In this document: piece by piece, positions 1-6,583 of the stretch
How positions within the stretch are numbered: the first letter of the stretch is position 1
Layout: the number at the start of each line of letters is the position of its first letter
DNA from: JBGQAS01 sp964498605
GTDB taxonomy: Bacteria > Chloroflexota > Anaerolineae > Anaerolineales > Anaerolineaceae
Length of the DNA: 12,986 nucleotides
Reading direction: 5' to 3'
Assembly (NCBI GenBank): GCA_964498605.1
Contig: CAZCHK010000053.1
Location: forward strand, 1 to 12,986
Translations under genes and position numbers: made by a program
Notes under the pieces: model-generated
Told to the model about the DNA's origin: nothing
The model's input: the letters and a program-made list of their open reading frames with translations, nothing else
Databases searched by the model: none

Positions 1-39
1 CCACGTGGTATGAGGGTTCGATTCCCTCCTTCGGCACCA
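1..39 (+). tRNA. tRNA-Leu, 3' part (cut by window edge)
   Basis: The T arm is a 5-bp stem (GAGGG/CCCTC) around the loop TTCGATT. It is followed by the 3' acceptor strand CTTCGGC, an A discriminator and a genomically encoded CCA. The preceding CCACGTGG is the end of a long variable arm, which indicates a class II tRNA (Leu, Ser or Tyr). The acceptor strand implies a 5' GCCGAAG, as in several bacterial tRNA-Leu, so Leu is favoured. The anticodon lies outside the window, so the identity is inferred. Confidence 0.8.
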
Positions 40-47
40 AAATTATA

Positions 48-75
48 ACACGCCCTGTTTTGGGGCGTGTTTCAT
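48..75 (+). terminator. Rho-independent terminator after the tRNA
   Basis: A perfect 8-bp stem (ACACGCCC at 48-55 with GGGCGTGT at 63-70) closes a 7-nt loop. A T-rich tail TTCATTC follows. It begins 9 nt after the CCA end of the tRNA, so it most likely ends the tRNA transcript. Confidence 0.7.
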
Positions 76-139
76 TCTATGCTACCACGGGGTCATCGCG
101 GCGCATCGCCGGAAAACGCGCAGGAATCACCGCCAGCCA

Positions 140-355
140 TCAACGCAGCCGCCAGCGCCGGCAAAGAAAAGAAATCATCAGGCACACCGACCCCAGTGCC
201 AGCAGCAGCAGACCCGGAGTGCTCAGGTCTTGGCGGCCGGTCATCGCGAAAAAGTCCAGCGCAATAAAGGCCACTCCCGTGGTCAGGATGATCGCACCAC
301 TGATGAACCCAACCCAGGAATAGAAGCAAAAATCGCGAAACAGTTTTTTCTTCAC
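140..355 (-). CDS. small two-helix membrane protein (71 aa), unknown function
   Basis: This is a GTG-start gene with a strong ribosome binding site (GGAGG, 6 nt before the start), which supports a small ORF that would otherwise be easy to dismiss. The protein starts with a positively charged KKK, then has two hydrophobic segments (about residues 12-38 and 47-65) separated by a short polar loop, and ends in an arginine-rich tail (RRWRLR). That pattern is typical of a small inner-membrane protein with both ends in the cytoplasm. I recognise no family. It lies 59 nt downstream of the 38-aa ORF at 415-531 and is probably co-transcribed from the promoter at 552-578. Confidence 0.65.
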   Translation of the reverse strand: MKKKLFRDFCFYSWVGFISGAIILTTGVAFIALDFFAMTGRQDLSTPGLLLLALGSVCLMISFLCRRWRLR

Positions 356-414
356 CTCAGTCCTCCAGGATCTACCATTTTTTGACCATCAAGGCTGACC
401 GAGGTGTCATGGCT

Positions 415-531
415 TTACCTCGTACGCCAGTACCGGTCAGCAAGGGCAGCGATCACAAAAACCGCTCCCATCCCGTGCATCTGGAAGGGATCATGCTGCT
501 GTTTGGGTGGGGAGAAGTCAAATCGCTTCAT
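415..531 (-). CDS. 38-aa micro-ORF at the head of the small membrane-protein unit
   Basis: An ATG ORF of 39 codons starts about 14 nt downstream of the expected start of transcription from the promoter at 552-578. The N-terminal half is polar (MKRFDFSPPKQQHDPF) and the C-terminal half has a short hydrophobic stretch (MGAVFVIAALA) ending in basic and aromatic residues (DRYWRTR). That would suit a small membrane-associated peptide or a leader peptide. The ribosome binding site is weak (AGGCGAG). No family is recognised. A further 12-codon ORF lies between it and the 71-aa gene. It could also simply be untranslated leader. Confidence 0.45.
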   Translation of the reverse strand: MKRFDFSPPKQQHDPFQMHGMGAVFVIAALADRYWRTR

Positions 532-551
532 GAGCTCGCCTGTTAATGATT

Positions 552-578
552 ATTATACGGATTTTCCAGGATTGTCAA
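552..578 (-). promoter_or_regulatory. sigma70-type promoter for the small membrane-protein unit
   Basis: On the minus strand TTGACA (573-578) and TATAAT (552-557) are both perfect consensus hexamers. The spacer is 15 bp, shorter than the usual 16-18. The -35 box contains the TGA stop of the preceding NTF2-like gene. Transcription would start near 545, just before the 38-aa ORF. Confidence 0.6.
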
Positions 579-1006
579 AGTGTCTGCGCGCTTTCTTTAC
601 CTGGGTATTCTCCCAGGCGCTTACAGGTCGAGGGGTGCGGCGCAACGGTGCACAGGTTTAACTCCTTGATCATGCCGCCCTCCATGCTGATCAACACGAC
701 CTCACCGACATTGTCCGGTTCGCCCTGCGCCAGCAGCACGCAAGGCGCAGGCGGGTTAGGCGCCATGGCGTAAGGCTGCGTTTCCCCCATCTCGGCGTAG
801 ACTTTTAAATTCGGATCGGACCGGAAGGTCTCCATTTTTCCGCGAAAATAGTGCGCCAGTTCAGTTTTTGTCGTCATCATGGCCAAAACGACCTGGGAAG
901 AATAATGGACATCCTCCGCCAGGTGGGGAATGATCTCCTCCGGATCAAGGCGATTGCACATGCGCGCGTACATGCGCAGAGCTTCCAGCCTGGTCAGTTC
1001 TTGCAT
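575..1006 (-). CDS. NTF2/SnoaL-like domain protein (143 aa)
   Basis: The length and order of elements suit a single NTF2-like cone-shaped domain. An N-terminal helical region (ALRMYARMCNRLDPEEIIPHLAEDVHYSS) is followed by a second helix (TKTELAHYFRGKMETF) and then strands ending near residue 125. There is no signal peptide or membrane segment. These domains serve as small-molecule-binding or enzymatic scaffolds, and nothing here fixes the ligand. The ATG at 1006 is preferred over an upstream GTG at 1012, because the AGGAGG lies about 6 nt before the ATG and overlaps the GTG. It sits 280 bases downstream of the corrinoid protein gene on the same strand. That gap shows no clear gene, promoter or terminator, so co-transcription is possible but unproven. 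Confidence 0.7.
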   Translation of the reverse strand: MQELTRLEALRMYARMCNRLDPEEIIPHLAEDVHYSSQVVLAMMTTKTELAHYFRGKMETFRSDPNLKVYAEMGETQPYAMAPNPPAPCVLLAQGEPDNVGEVVLISMEGGMIKELNLCTVAPHPSTCKRLGEYPGKESAQTL

Positions 1007-1286
1007 TGGCACCTCCTTTGACCGTCCCCTTTCCCCTGTTCTGGATCGTGACCTTCTCCATTTTTTTCACCGTTCACGTCCGTGTGATGCCCCCGTTTCT
1101 GTCTTCAAAAAAGAAGTGTTCAGGGAACCTGTTCACAGCGCGGGGGAGGTTTGCGTTTCAATGTTTCCAAATTCATCATCCTGAATTGGGTCAACCGTAT
1201 AAAGGGTTTCCTCATTTCATTTTAAGCCTAACTTCAGACGCAGGACAAGGTCCCTGTGCGCTTTCTCTGCGGCACGGAAGCCTGGC

Positions 1287-1919
1287 CTATCCTCCAACCA
1301 GCGACTTTGCCAGCGCGGCAGCCCGGCTGGCGTCCTCGGCGTAGCCATCCGCGCCGATCTTTCTTGCGAAGTCCTCCGTTAGAGGCGCTCCGCCAACGAT
1401 GACCTTCACCCTGTCGCGTTTGCCAGCCGCCTCCAGCGCCGTGACAATATCCTTCATGTTCGCCATGGTGGTGGTCAGCAGCGCCGAGAGGGCGATCAGG
1501 TCCACCTCGTCCGCCGCAGCCACGAACTTTTCTATTGAAACATCGTTGCCCAGATCTATAACCTCGAAACCCGCGCCTTCCAGCATGATGCCGACCAGAT
1601 TCTTGCCGATGTCGTGCAGGTCGCCTTTGACCGTGCCGATCGCAACCCTACCGCGTGCCTTCACGTTACCCTCTTTCAGAGCGGGTTTTAGCAGCTGCAT
1701 GCCCGCCTTCATGGCCCGGGCGGAGATGAGCATCTCCGGCACGAAGTACTCGCCTTCCTCAAAGCGCCTGCCCACTTCCGCCATGGCTGCCACCATGCCC
1801 TCGTCGAGGATGGTCTTGGGATCGCCGCCCTCCTCCAGCGCGGTTTTGACGTTCGTCTCAACGGCTTCCATATCGCCGTCCAGGATTCCCTGGTAAATGT
1901 TTTGCAGTGTTGGGTTCAT
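1287..1919 (-). CDS. methyltransferase cognate corrinoid protein (MtaC/MtbC-like, 210 aa)
   Basis: This is a cytoplasmic cobalamin carrier that takes a methyl group from a substrate methyltransferase and passes it to a second methyltransferase. An N-terminal four-helix cap (about residues 1-85, with the EGEYFVPEML segment) precedes a B12-binding Rossmann-like domain. The cobalt-ligand motif is D100-L-H102-D-I-G105, with His102 as the lower axial ligand. The SALLTTT strand-turn (145-151), GGAPLT (176-181) and GADGYAEDA (189-197) are the other cofactor contacts. Length and motifs match the family closely. It begins 25 nt after the methyltransferase gene at 1945-3138, so the two form an operon. 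An AAAGG about 8 nt upstream serves as ribosome binding site. The substrate-specific first methyltransferase (MtaB/MtbB type) and the ATP-dependent corrinoid reactivase are not in the window. Confidence 0.92.
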   Translation of the reverse strand: MNPTLQNIYQGILDGDMEAVETNVKTALEEGGDPKTILDEGMVAAMAEVGRRFEEGEYFVPEMLISARAMKAGMQLLKPALKEGNVKARGRVAIGTVKGDLHDIGKNLVGIMLEGAGFEVIDLGNDVSIEKFVAAADEVDLIALSALLTTTMANMKDIVTALEAAGKRDRVKVIVGGAPLTEDFARKIGADGYAEDASRAAALAKSLVGG

Positions 1920-1944
1920 GTCGCGGCCTTTCTCTTATGATGGG

Positions 1945-3138
1945 TTAATTATATTGCTTTATCAGCCTGCGCATGCGCGCGCCGAACAACAGCACCTTGA
2001 AAACGTCGTCGAACAGGCTTGATTTCTGGCGCAGGGCGGTCTTCATCTCGCTCTTGTGAATATCGCTCACCGAAGGTTCCACCATCAGAGCCAGGCCGCG
2101 GTTGGTGGTCTTGATCCTCAGCACGTGCTCCACCCATTCATAAGCCGTTTTATAGTCCGCCACGATGGAGACGCTGCTGCAGTGGGGGATGATGACCGTC
2201 CTGCCGCCGAATCGATCCCACACCGCTTTGAAGTCCGTCTCGCTCACGCCGAAGTTGATGCCGCGCAGGTTGTGGATCTTTTCCAAAACACCCAGCTGGT
2301 GAGCGATGTTGCCGCACGAATGCACCACCACGCCGCCGAACTCTTCCGAAAGCTCATTGAGGTATGGCAGGCTGAACTGCTCATACAGGCGCGGGCTGAG
2401 CAGCGCCAGCACGTCCTCCGAAACGCTGATGCCCATTCCGTCAGGAAGGTACACGGGCGGAAAGTGCGCCGGCACGAACCACCTGGCGCGTCTGCGCATT
2501 TCGCGCGTGAACATGATGATCAGATTGGTCACCATGCGCATCAGGTGGTGCACCTCGCGCGGGTGCTCCAGCATGGCGACCATGAAGTCGTTGGTGTTCC
2601 ACACCAGGTAGGCGCTGTCCAGCGGACCCTGCAGGTCGGTCATGGCAATGGGGTATTTACCGTCCAGTTTCCCCGCGAAGTAATCCGTGTAGTCGAGGAT
2701 CTCTCCGAGCTGACCGGCATCCACGACAGGCGGCTGCAGGTCATACACCCTTTCGGCTGGTTCGTCCTCCCGGATCACGGGATGCGTCATGGGCAGCTGC
2801 TCATCGCAGATGGACACCTCCGCGCCGAAGGCGGACGCAAACACGCCAATGCCCAGGAGGGGCTGCACGCGCGGGATGAAGTCATCCCTGAAAAACAAAC
2901 TCTGCAGGGTCAGATACAGGTCGTTCCAGCGCACGGATTCGGCCAGCTGTACGCGTTTGTCGGTTATCAGCGCTCGCAGCGACTTGCCCCGCTTGTTGTA
3001 CTCGGCTGCCAGCGCCAGCATCGGATCGGCCGGTACAAACCACAAAGGACGCGGGAGATCCTCCAGCGCCCAGAGTGCTTCCCAGCGCGCTTTGCGAGTC
3101 TGCAGGCTGTTCCCGGACCAGATGCTGTCTGTGCTCAT
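1945..3138 (-). CDS. uroporphyrinogen decarboxylase-family corrinoid methyltransferase (MtaA/MtbA-like, 397 aa)
   Basis: A TIM-barrel protein of the UroD superfamily. Members paired with a corrinoid protein transfer methyl groups to or from cobalamin (for example to coenzyme M or tetrahydrofolate), rather than decarboxylating porphyrinogens. The adjacent corrinoid gene supports that role. The H-x-C-G motif (H273-S-C275-G) matches the first two zinc ligands of MtaA/MtbA. The third canonical cysteine, expected about 75 residues later, is absent. The only later cysteine is C320, 45 residues on, in PHCSS. The start ATG at 3138 is chosen because GGGAG lies 6 nt upstream; 24 codons of open frame further upstream have no such signal. 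The true acceptor cannot be told from sequence, and a non-methyltransferase UroD-like role is possible. Confidence 0.82.
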   Translation of the reverse strand: MSTDSIWSGNSLQTRKARWEALWALEDLPRPLWFVPADPMLALAAEYNKRGKSLRALITDKRVQLAESVRWNDLYLTLQSLFFRDDFIPRVQPLLGIGVFASAFGAEVSICDEQLPMTHPVIREDEPAERVYDLQPPVVDAGQLGEILDYTDYFAGKLDGKYPIAMTDLQGPLDSAYLVWNTNDFMVAMLEHPREVHHLMRMVTNLIIMFTREMRRRARWFVPAHFPPVYLPDGMGISVSEDVLALLSPRLYEQFSLPYLNELSEEFGGVVVHSCGNIAHQLGVLEKIHNLRGINFGVSETDFKAVWDRFGGRTVIIPHCSSVSIVADYKTAYEWVEHVLRIKTTNRGLALMVEPSVSDIHKSEMKTALRQKSSLFDDVFKVLLFGARMRRLIKQYN

Positions 3139-3166
3139 TATCATCTCCCGTGTTGTTGGTATTAAA

Positions 3167-3175
3167 AGTGTAGCA
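3167..3175 (-). promoter_or_regulatory. extended -10 promoter candidate for the corrinoid operon
   Basis: On the minus strand TGC-TACACT forms an extended -10 element about 30 nt upstream of the methyltransferase start codon. No convincing -35 box is visible, which is common for extended -10 promoters. No cobalamin riboswitch (B12 box) was seen in the leader. Confidence 0.35.
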
Positions 3176-3263
3176 CAAATGCATGGAGGATTCCCCCCTC
3201 CGCTTCCCAAATCACACCAAAACCTCGAACCGGAAAACTATCAGGGTTTGTTGTAAAAAATGC

Positions 3264-3291
3264 TTGCCCTGCGCCGGATTTGGAATATAAT
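3264..3291 (+). promoter_or_regulatory. sigma70-type promoter for the cation exchanger gene
   Basis: TTGCCC (3264-3269) is followed after 16 bp by a perfect TATAAT (3286-3291). The start of transcription would be near 3298, about 45 nt before the ATG at 3343. The -10 is embedded in a short palindrome (GGAAT-ATA-ATTCC). Confidence 0.6.
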
Positions 3292-3342
3292 TCCGCCTGT
3301 TGTTTTTCTCCCCGAAAGACGCGTAGAAATCCTGAGGATCGT

Positions 3343-4368
3343 ATGCAAAGCTGGTCGTTATTCCCCGTCATTGTCGTCGGACTTGCCTCCCTGACGGCAT
3401 TGGTCCTGGCTGCCAATTTAGCGGTTAAAAAGCTCATCGGCATCGCCGCGTATTTCAATCTTTCCAGCACCTTCATGGGCATGACGGTGGTATCGCTGGC
3501 GACCTCCATCCCGGAGATCACGGCCCACTTCACCGCCTCCGCCAGGATCCTCGCCAACACGCTCGACTACCAGATCGGCTCCGCCATCGTGCTGGGTTCC
3601 AATATCGGATCGGACGTGGTACAGCAGACCTTTATCATGGGTCTGGTGGTGCTGCTTTCGGGTCAGATGATCTTCAAGCGCTACTTCCTGTGGAAGAGCA
3701 TGATCCCCATGATCGCCTCGACCATCCTGTGCATCGTCCTGGGTATCGACGGTACCTATTCGCGCCTGGACGGTTTCATCCTCTTCGCCTCGTTCATCGG
3801 TTACAGCCTTTTCCTTTTCTTTGACGAACGCAAACACTACCAGAAAGAGGATAACATCCCCCAGGACGAGGAAGTATCCAACGGCATTCCAAAAACGCGC
3901 AAGCAGCTGTGGATCGATTCCGCCATTTCGCTGCTCATGCTGGGCATCACCGTGTGGGTCTCTTCGCTGGTGCTTTCTATCACTGAAATCATCGTCAACC
4001 GCACCGGCGTCAGCGGCTCATTGATCGGCGTGGTCACGCTGGGGCTGGCATCCGCCCTTCCCGAGCTGGCAACCGCACTGGCAGGCATCCGCCATAAGGA
4101 AGCCGGCATTTCGCTGGGGACGCTGGTGGGCAGCAATATCACCAATCCGCTCATCGGCATCGGCGGTGGCGCGTTGATCTCGCGCTACGCCGTTCCCAAT
4201 CCGCTGATCCTGTGGGATTTGCCCTGGGAAGCGCTCACCGGCGCGATTCTGTGGATCATCCTGTGGGTCAAGAAAGGCAAGCTGTGGAAGCTGGATGCTC
4301 TCTACCTGATGGGCATGTATTTTGTCTTCATCATCCTGCGCGCATTGATTTTCAAAACGGATTTCTGA
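3343..4368 (+). CDS. CaCA-family Na+/Ca2+ (cation/proton) exchanger (341 aa)
   Basis: An inner-membrane cation antiporter with the inverted duplication typical of the calcium/cation antiporter superfamily. The first alpha repeat carries TSIPE (54-58) and GSNIGSD (85-91). The second carries SALPE (237-241) and GSNITNP (263-269). The acidic residue in each PE supplies cation ligands in characterised members such as NCX_Mj. About ten hydrophobic segments surround a charged cytoplasmic loop (about 161-190). Length is normal for bacterial CaCA proteins. The start at 3343 is chosen because GAGG lies 5 nt upstream; a further 21 codons of open frame upstream overlap the promoter and are not credible. 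The exported ion (Ca2+ or another) cannot be told from sequence. Confidence 0.92.
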   Translation: MQSWSLFPVIVVGLASLTALVLAANLAVKKLIGIAAYFNLSSTFMGMTVVSLATSIPEITAHFTASARILANTLDYQIGSAIVLGSNIGSDVVQQTFIMGLVVLLSGQMIFKRYFLWKSMIPMIASTILCIVLGIDGTYSRLDGFILFASFIGYSLFLFFDERKHYQKEDNIPQDEEVSNGIPKTRKQLWIDSAISLLMLGITVWVSSLVLSITEIIVNRTGVSGSLIGVVTLGLASALPELATALAGIRHKEAGISLGTLVGSNITNPLIGIGGGALISRYAVPNPLILWDLPWEALTGAILWIILWVKKGKLWKLDALYLMGMYFVFIILRALIFKTDF

Positions 4369-4461
4369 TCCATCCAGTCGAACGCGAGCTGTTCCACTGT
4401 TCATCTGAAACATCAAAACGCCTGAGGATAACGAAACCGTGACTTCTTTATCTCTCTGTGG

Positions 4462-4977
4462 TTATTTTTTCTGTTTCAACTTCTCAAACTGTCCTTCAGT
4501 GTAGGCTTCGTATTCCACGAGTCTTCGATCCGTCCTCAAGTGGCGCGGGTCCAGTTCAAAGGCTGTACTGGGGGCAGGCTTACCACTAGCAGCTTCCCGA
4601 TCCTTAAGCGCTTTTTTCTTCAACTTAGCGTTCAACCCCAGGAACTGCGTCATCAGGATGTAGAAAGGCGTGAATATCATCGGGCTGGCGCAAAAAAGTA
4701 TCAGCAGAGGATCATCGTCCTTTTTGAGAAAAAATAGCGGCAAAAGGGCCAATATCCCACCCAATCCCCACACGATGACGGGGATGATTTCACCGAACTT
4801 CTTCTGACATTTTTCGCAAATTACATAGTCATGAATGTGCTGGCCATACCATTGGGTCTTCGTTTGGTATTCCTTGAAACCTGTTTTTATGGTTGTGGCC
4901 TGTTTTATGACCGTGATGATCCTGTGGGGATATTCATAGAGTATGTCCGTTCGTGAGCATAAAGCGCATTCGGTCAT
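4462..4977 (-). CDS. membrane protein with N-terminal zinc-ribbon cysteines (171 aa)
   Basis: Two C-x-x-C pairs (C4-x-x-C7 and C54-x-x-C57) could form one zinc-binding unit across the N-terminal soluble part. Two hydrophobic segments follow (about 65-84 and 91-113), then a charged, probably cytoplasmic tail rich in Lys and Glu that looks helical near the end. No family is recognised, and the function is unknown. The start is well supported by AGGAGG about 8 nt before the ATG. It is transcribed towards the exchanger gene (convergent, 93 nt apart). No clear terminator was found between them. Confidence 0.75.
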   Translation of the reverse strand: MTECALCSRTDILYEYPHRIITVIKQATTIKTGFKEYQTKTQWYGQHIHDYVICEKCQKKFGEIIPVIVWGLGGILALLPLFFLKKDDDPLLILFCASPMIFTPFYILMTQFLGLNAKLKKKALKDREAASGKPAPSTAFELDPRHLRTDRRLVEYEAYTEGQFEKLKQKK

Positions 4978-5188
4978 GTTTCTCTCCTCCTTGTTAGTAA
5001 TTGGATCGAGTGTTGTCCTATTAATTTATAGCATATTTTTCTGGGTGAGTAATCAAAAAGTGTTGGAGGATGACCCATCGCCAACAATCCGCGCAGACTG
5101 GACCTTCCTTGGCCTCATTTTCATCCTCCTTCATTCTTGCTTTTACCAGGTTATCCACCAGGCGCAGGGTCAATATTCAACCCGCTGA
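4943..5188 (+). CDS. possible small two-helix membrane protein (81 aa or shorter), doubtful
   Basis: An open frame with two hydrophobic segments (about residues 12-35 and 54-68) separated by a plausible polar loop with an acidic patch (VLEDDPSP). The composition looks protein-like, but its 5' end overlaps the first codons, ribosome binding site and promoter candidate of the minus-strand gene at 4462-4977. Neither ATG (4943 or 4976) has a good ribosome binding site. It may be a decayed gene fragment or a chance frame. Confidence 0.2.
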   Translation: MSVREHKAHSVMFLSSLLVIGSSVVLLIYSIFFWVSNQKVLEDDPSPTIRADWTFLGLIFILLHSCFYQVIHQAQGQYSTR

Positions 5189-5437
5189 ATGATGCCAGCC
5201 CGCGTATGAGAATTTTTATGCGCATTGGAAAAGAAGAAGCCCTGAGTTATGTTCTCCGATTTACCCTGACAGAATTCGGGCGAATCGTGGAAGATTAATT
5301 TATACCTACAGCCATGAGGGGATACCGTGAGATCGTGAAAGCCGGGGTTTTTTCCTGAACCAGATTACGCCAAGAAAGAGATCGGGGCCGGTTCGTCTGC
5401 GCAGCACAAAAGCAGCCTATTACCCCCTGCGTAATAA
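4978..5437. other. 460-base intergenic region with possible gene remnants
   Basis: No confident gene here. It holds the promoter candidate at 5025-5033 for the minus-strand gene, most of the doubtful plus-strand frame 4943-5188, and a short plus-strand frame at 5218-5298 (MRIGKEEALSYVLRFTLTEF and six more residues). The latter faintly recalls the C-terminal helix region of aldo/keto reductases. From 5300 to 5437 I see no coding or structural signal. The region may be the debris of a lost gene. Confidence 0.4.
5025..5033 (-). promoter_or_regulatory. extended -10 promoter candidate for the 171-aa membrane protein
   Basis: On the minus strand TGC-TATAAA gives an extended -10 element about 48 nt before the start codon at 4977. 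A TTGATT lies upstream but with a 20-bp spacer, too long for a standard pair. Confidence 0.4.
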
Positions 5438-6424
5438 TTACTGCAGCGCCTGGCCGCAGTGCTGGCAGCGCGTGGCGCTAATGGGGATCCAGCCTTTGCA
5501 CTGTGGGCACTTCTTTTTTACATAACCGCTGTACTTCCCTATCGCGTACATCACCTCGCCCAGTAAGCCGCTCATCGCCAGGTAAGCCGGGAAGAGCACT
5601 ACCGGCATCAGCACCAGCAGCCACGCCCAGTCCGAGCCGCGCAGTTTCTTGATCGCCAGCATGAAGCCTCCCACCACGCCGTCGATGAACCAAATTGCGA
5701 GCGACATCCCCCCCAGAATTTTTCCCGCTGCGATCAGCACCTCAGCATTCATGTTGGACGCCGAGTTTTCGAATTCCTGCATTCTTTTTTTATACTGGGA
5801 GCCATCATGCCAATTCTCCTCCAGGATTTCCCCATAGGTTTTCATCTGCCAGCGATCGAAGCGATCGTAGAAATAGTCGTACTTCGCAGAAACCCCAATT
5901 AATGTAAATCCAACGATGACGAACAGAACGAACCACCAGCGGAATGTAGGTTTGGCTTTGTGTGCCGGTGTGTGAGCATAATTGGTGGGTGTTAACCTTC
6001 CCTGGGATGTCTGCCCTGTCAAAGGTTTGACGGTCGCGGAGATGGTTTGGCGTACCGGGCGTTCCAGCGGGCTGGTAACTGGCTCCAGGACTTCACGCGC
6101 TGGAATAGGTGGCGGTGGGAGGGGGGATCGCGGTGGAGGCGCTGTCACGGGCGGAGGCTGGGCGGCTGGCGTTGCCTCCAGTTCCGCCATGCGCGCGTGG
6201 GCTTCAACTGACTCCGGATCAACGCGCAACACCTGCACAAGGCAGTACATCTTCTCTTCGGTTTTGACGGACGCATGCTCGCTGAGAAGCCAGACCTCCA
6301 CCGAATCGGGGTATTGGCGTGCCATGTAACGCAGTACCGCCCTGGCTTCAGCGGTTTTACCCTGCTTGAGTAGAGATTTGGCTTTTTGGATGCCATCCAT
6401 GGGGTCTGTGATGTTCAGCATCAT
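5438..6424 (-). CDS. TPR / proline-rich / membrane / zinc-ribbon protein (328 aa)
   Basis: Four parts can be seen. Residues 10-84 form two to three TPR-like helical hairpins (GKTAEARAVLRYMARQYPD and similar). Residues 85-125 are a low-complexity proline-rich linker. A membrane segment lies at about 163-180, and two more hydrophobic segments at about 234-257 and 267-287. The C terminus has a zinc ribbon with C306-P-Q-C309 and C320-Q-H-C323. The TPR part is probably a cytoplasmic protein-interaction platform. The specific role is unknown. The start at 6424 (two ATGs in a row) has no clear ribosome binding site; a GGGAG lies too far upstream, so a start a few codons further in is possible. Confidence 0.75.
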   Translation of the reverse strand: MMLNITDPMDGIQKAKSLLKQGKTAEARAVLRYMARQYPDSVEVWLLSEHASVKTEEKMYCLVQVLRVDPESVEAHARMAELEATPAAQPPPVTAPPPRSPLPPPPIPAREVLEPVTSPLERPVRQTISATVKPLTGQTSQGRLTPTNYAHTPAHKAKPTFRWWFVLFVIVGFTLIGVSAKYDYFYDRFDRWQMKTYGEILEENWHDGSQYKKRMQEFENSASNMNAEVLIAAGKILGGMSLAIWFIDGVVGGFMLAIKKLRGSDWAWLLVLMPVVLFPAYLAMSGLLGEVMYAIGKYSGYVKKKCPQCKGWIPISATRCQHCGQALQ

Positions 6425-6454
6425 ATGCGTAAGGTCAGCTCCCGTGCAGCTCTA

Positions 6455-6460
6455 ATTATA
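6455..6460 (-). promoter_or_regulatory. -10 box candidate for the TPR/zinc-ribbon gene
   Basis: A perfect TATAAT on the minus strand about 30 nt before the start codon, in the 159-base divergent gap shared with the thioredoxin reductase gene. No good -35 is visible at 16-18 bp. The plus-strand half of the gap is AT-rich, but I could not assign a promoter for the reductase. Confidence 0.35.
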
Positions 6461-6583
6461 TCCGTCACACAGAAGATTAGCAGGTTTGGGACGGGTAACT
6501 TGCACCTAATTATTTTATTAAATCTGTGTTAAAACTGCCGTCGTATGTAACTTTTCGATTACTATTACATCCAATTACCTGAA

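Noticed and set aside
1..75. A genomic-island attachment site at the tRNA 3' end
   Set aside because: There is no integrase gene nearby and no repeat of the tRNA 3' end elsewhere in the window.
1399..1896. A 165-codon plus-strand frame opposite the corrinoid protein gene
   Set aside because: The translation is Ser/Ala/Pro-rich low complexity, and the opposite strand carries an unmistakable B12-binding protein.
2056..3165. A 369-codon plus-strand open frame opposite the methyltransferase gene
   Set aside because: It is the antisense of a well-supported gene. The translation is rich in His, Arg and Gln with no recognisable domain, and it has no ribosome binding site. It is a shadow of high-GC codon use.
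3139..3210. An extended N terminus of the methyltransferase (24 extra residues)
   Set aside because: The extension crosses the likely promoter, and the internal ATG at 3138 has a good ribosome binding site.
3139..3260. A cobalamin riboswitch in front of the corrinoid methyltransferase operon
   Set aside because: It was expected from the gene content, but no B12 box or matching stems are visible, and the leader is probably only about 25 nt long.
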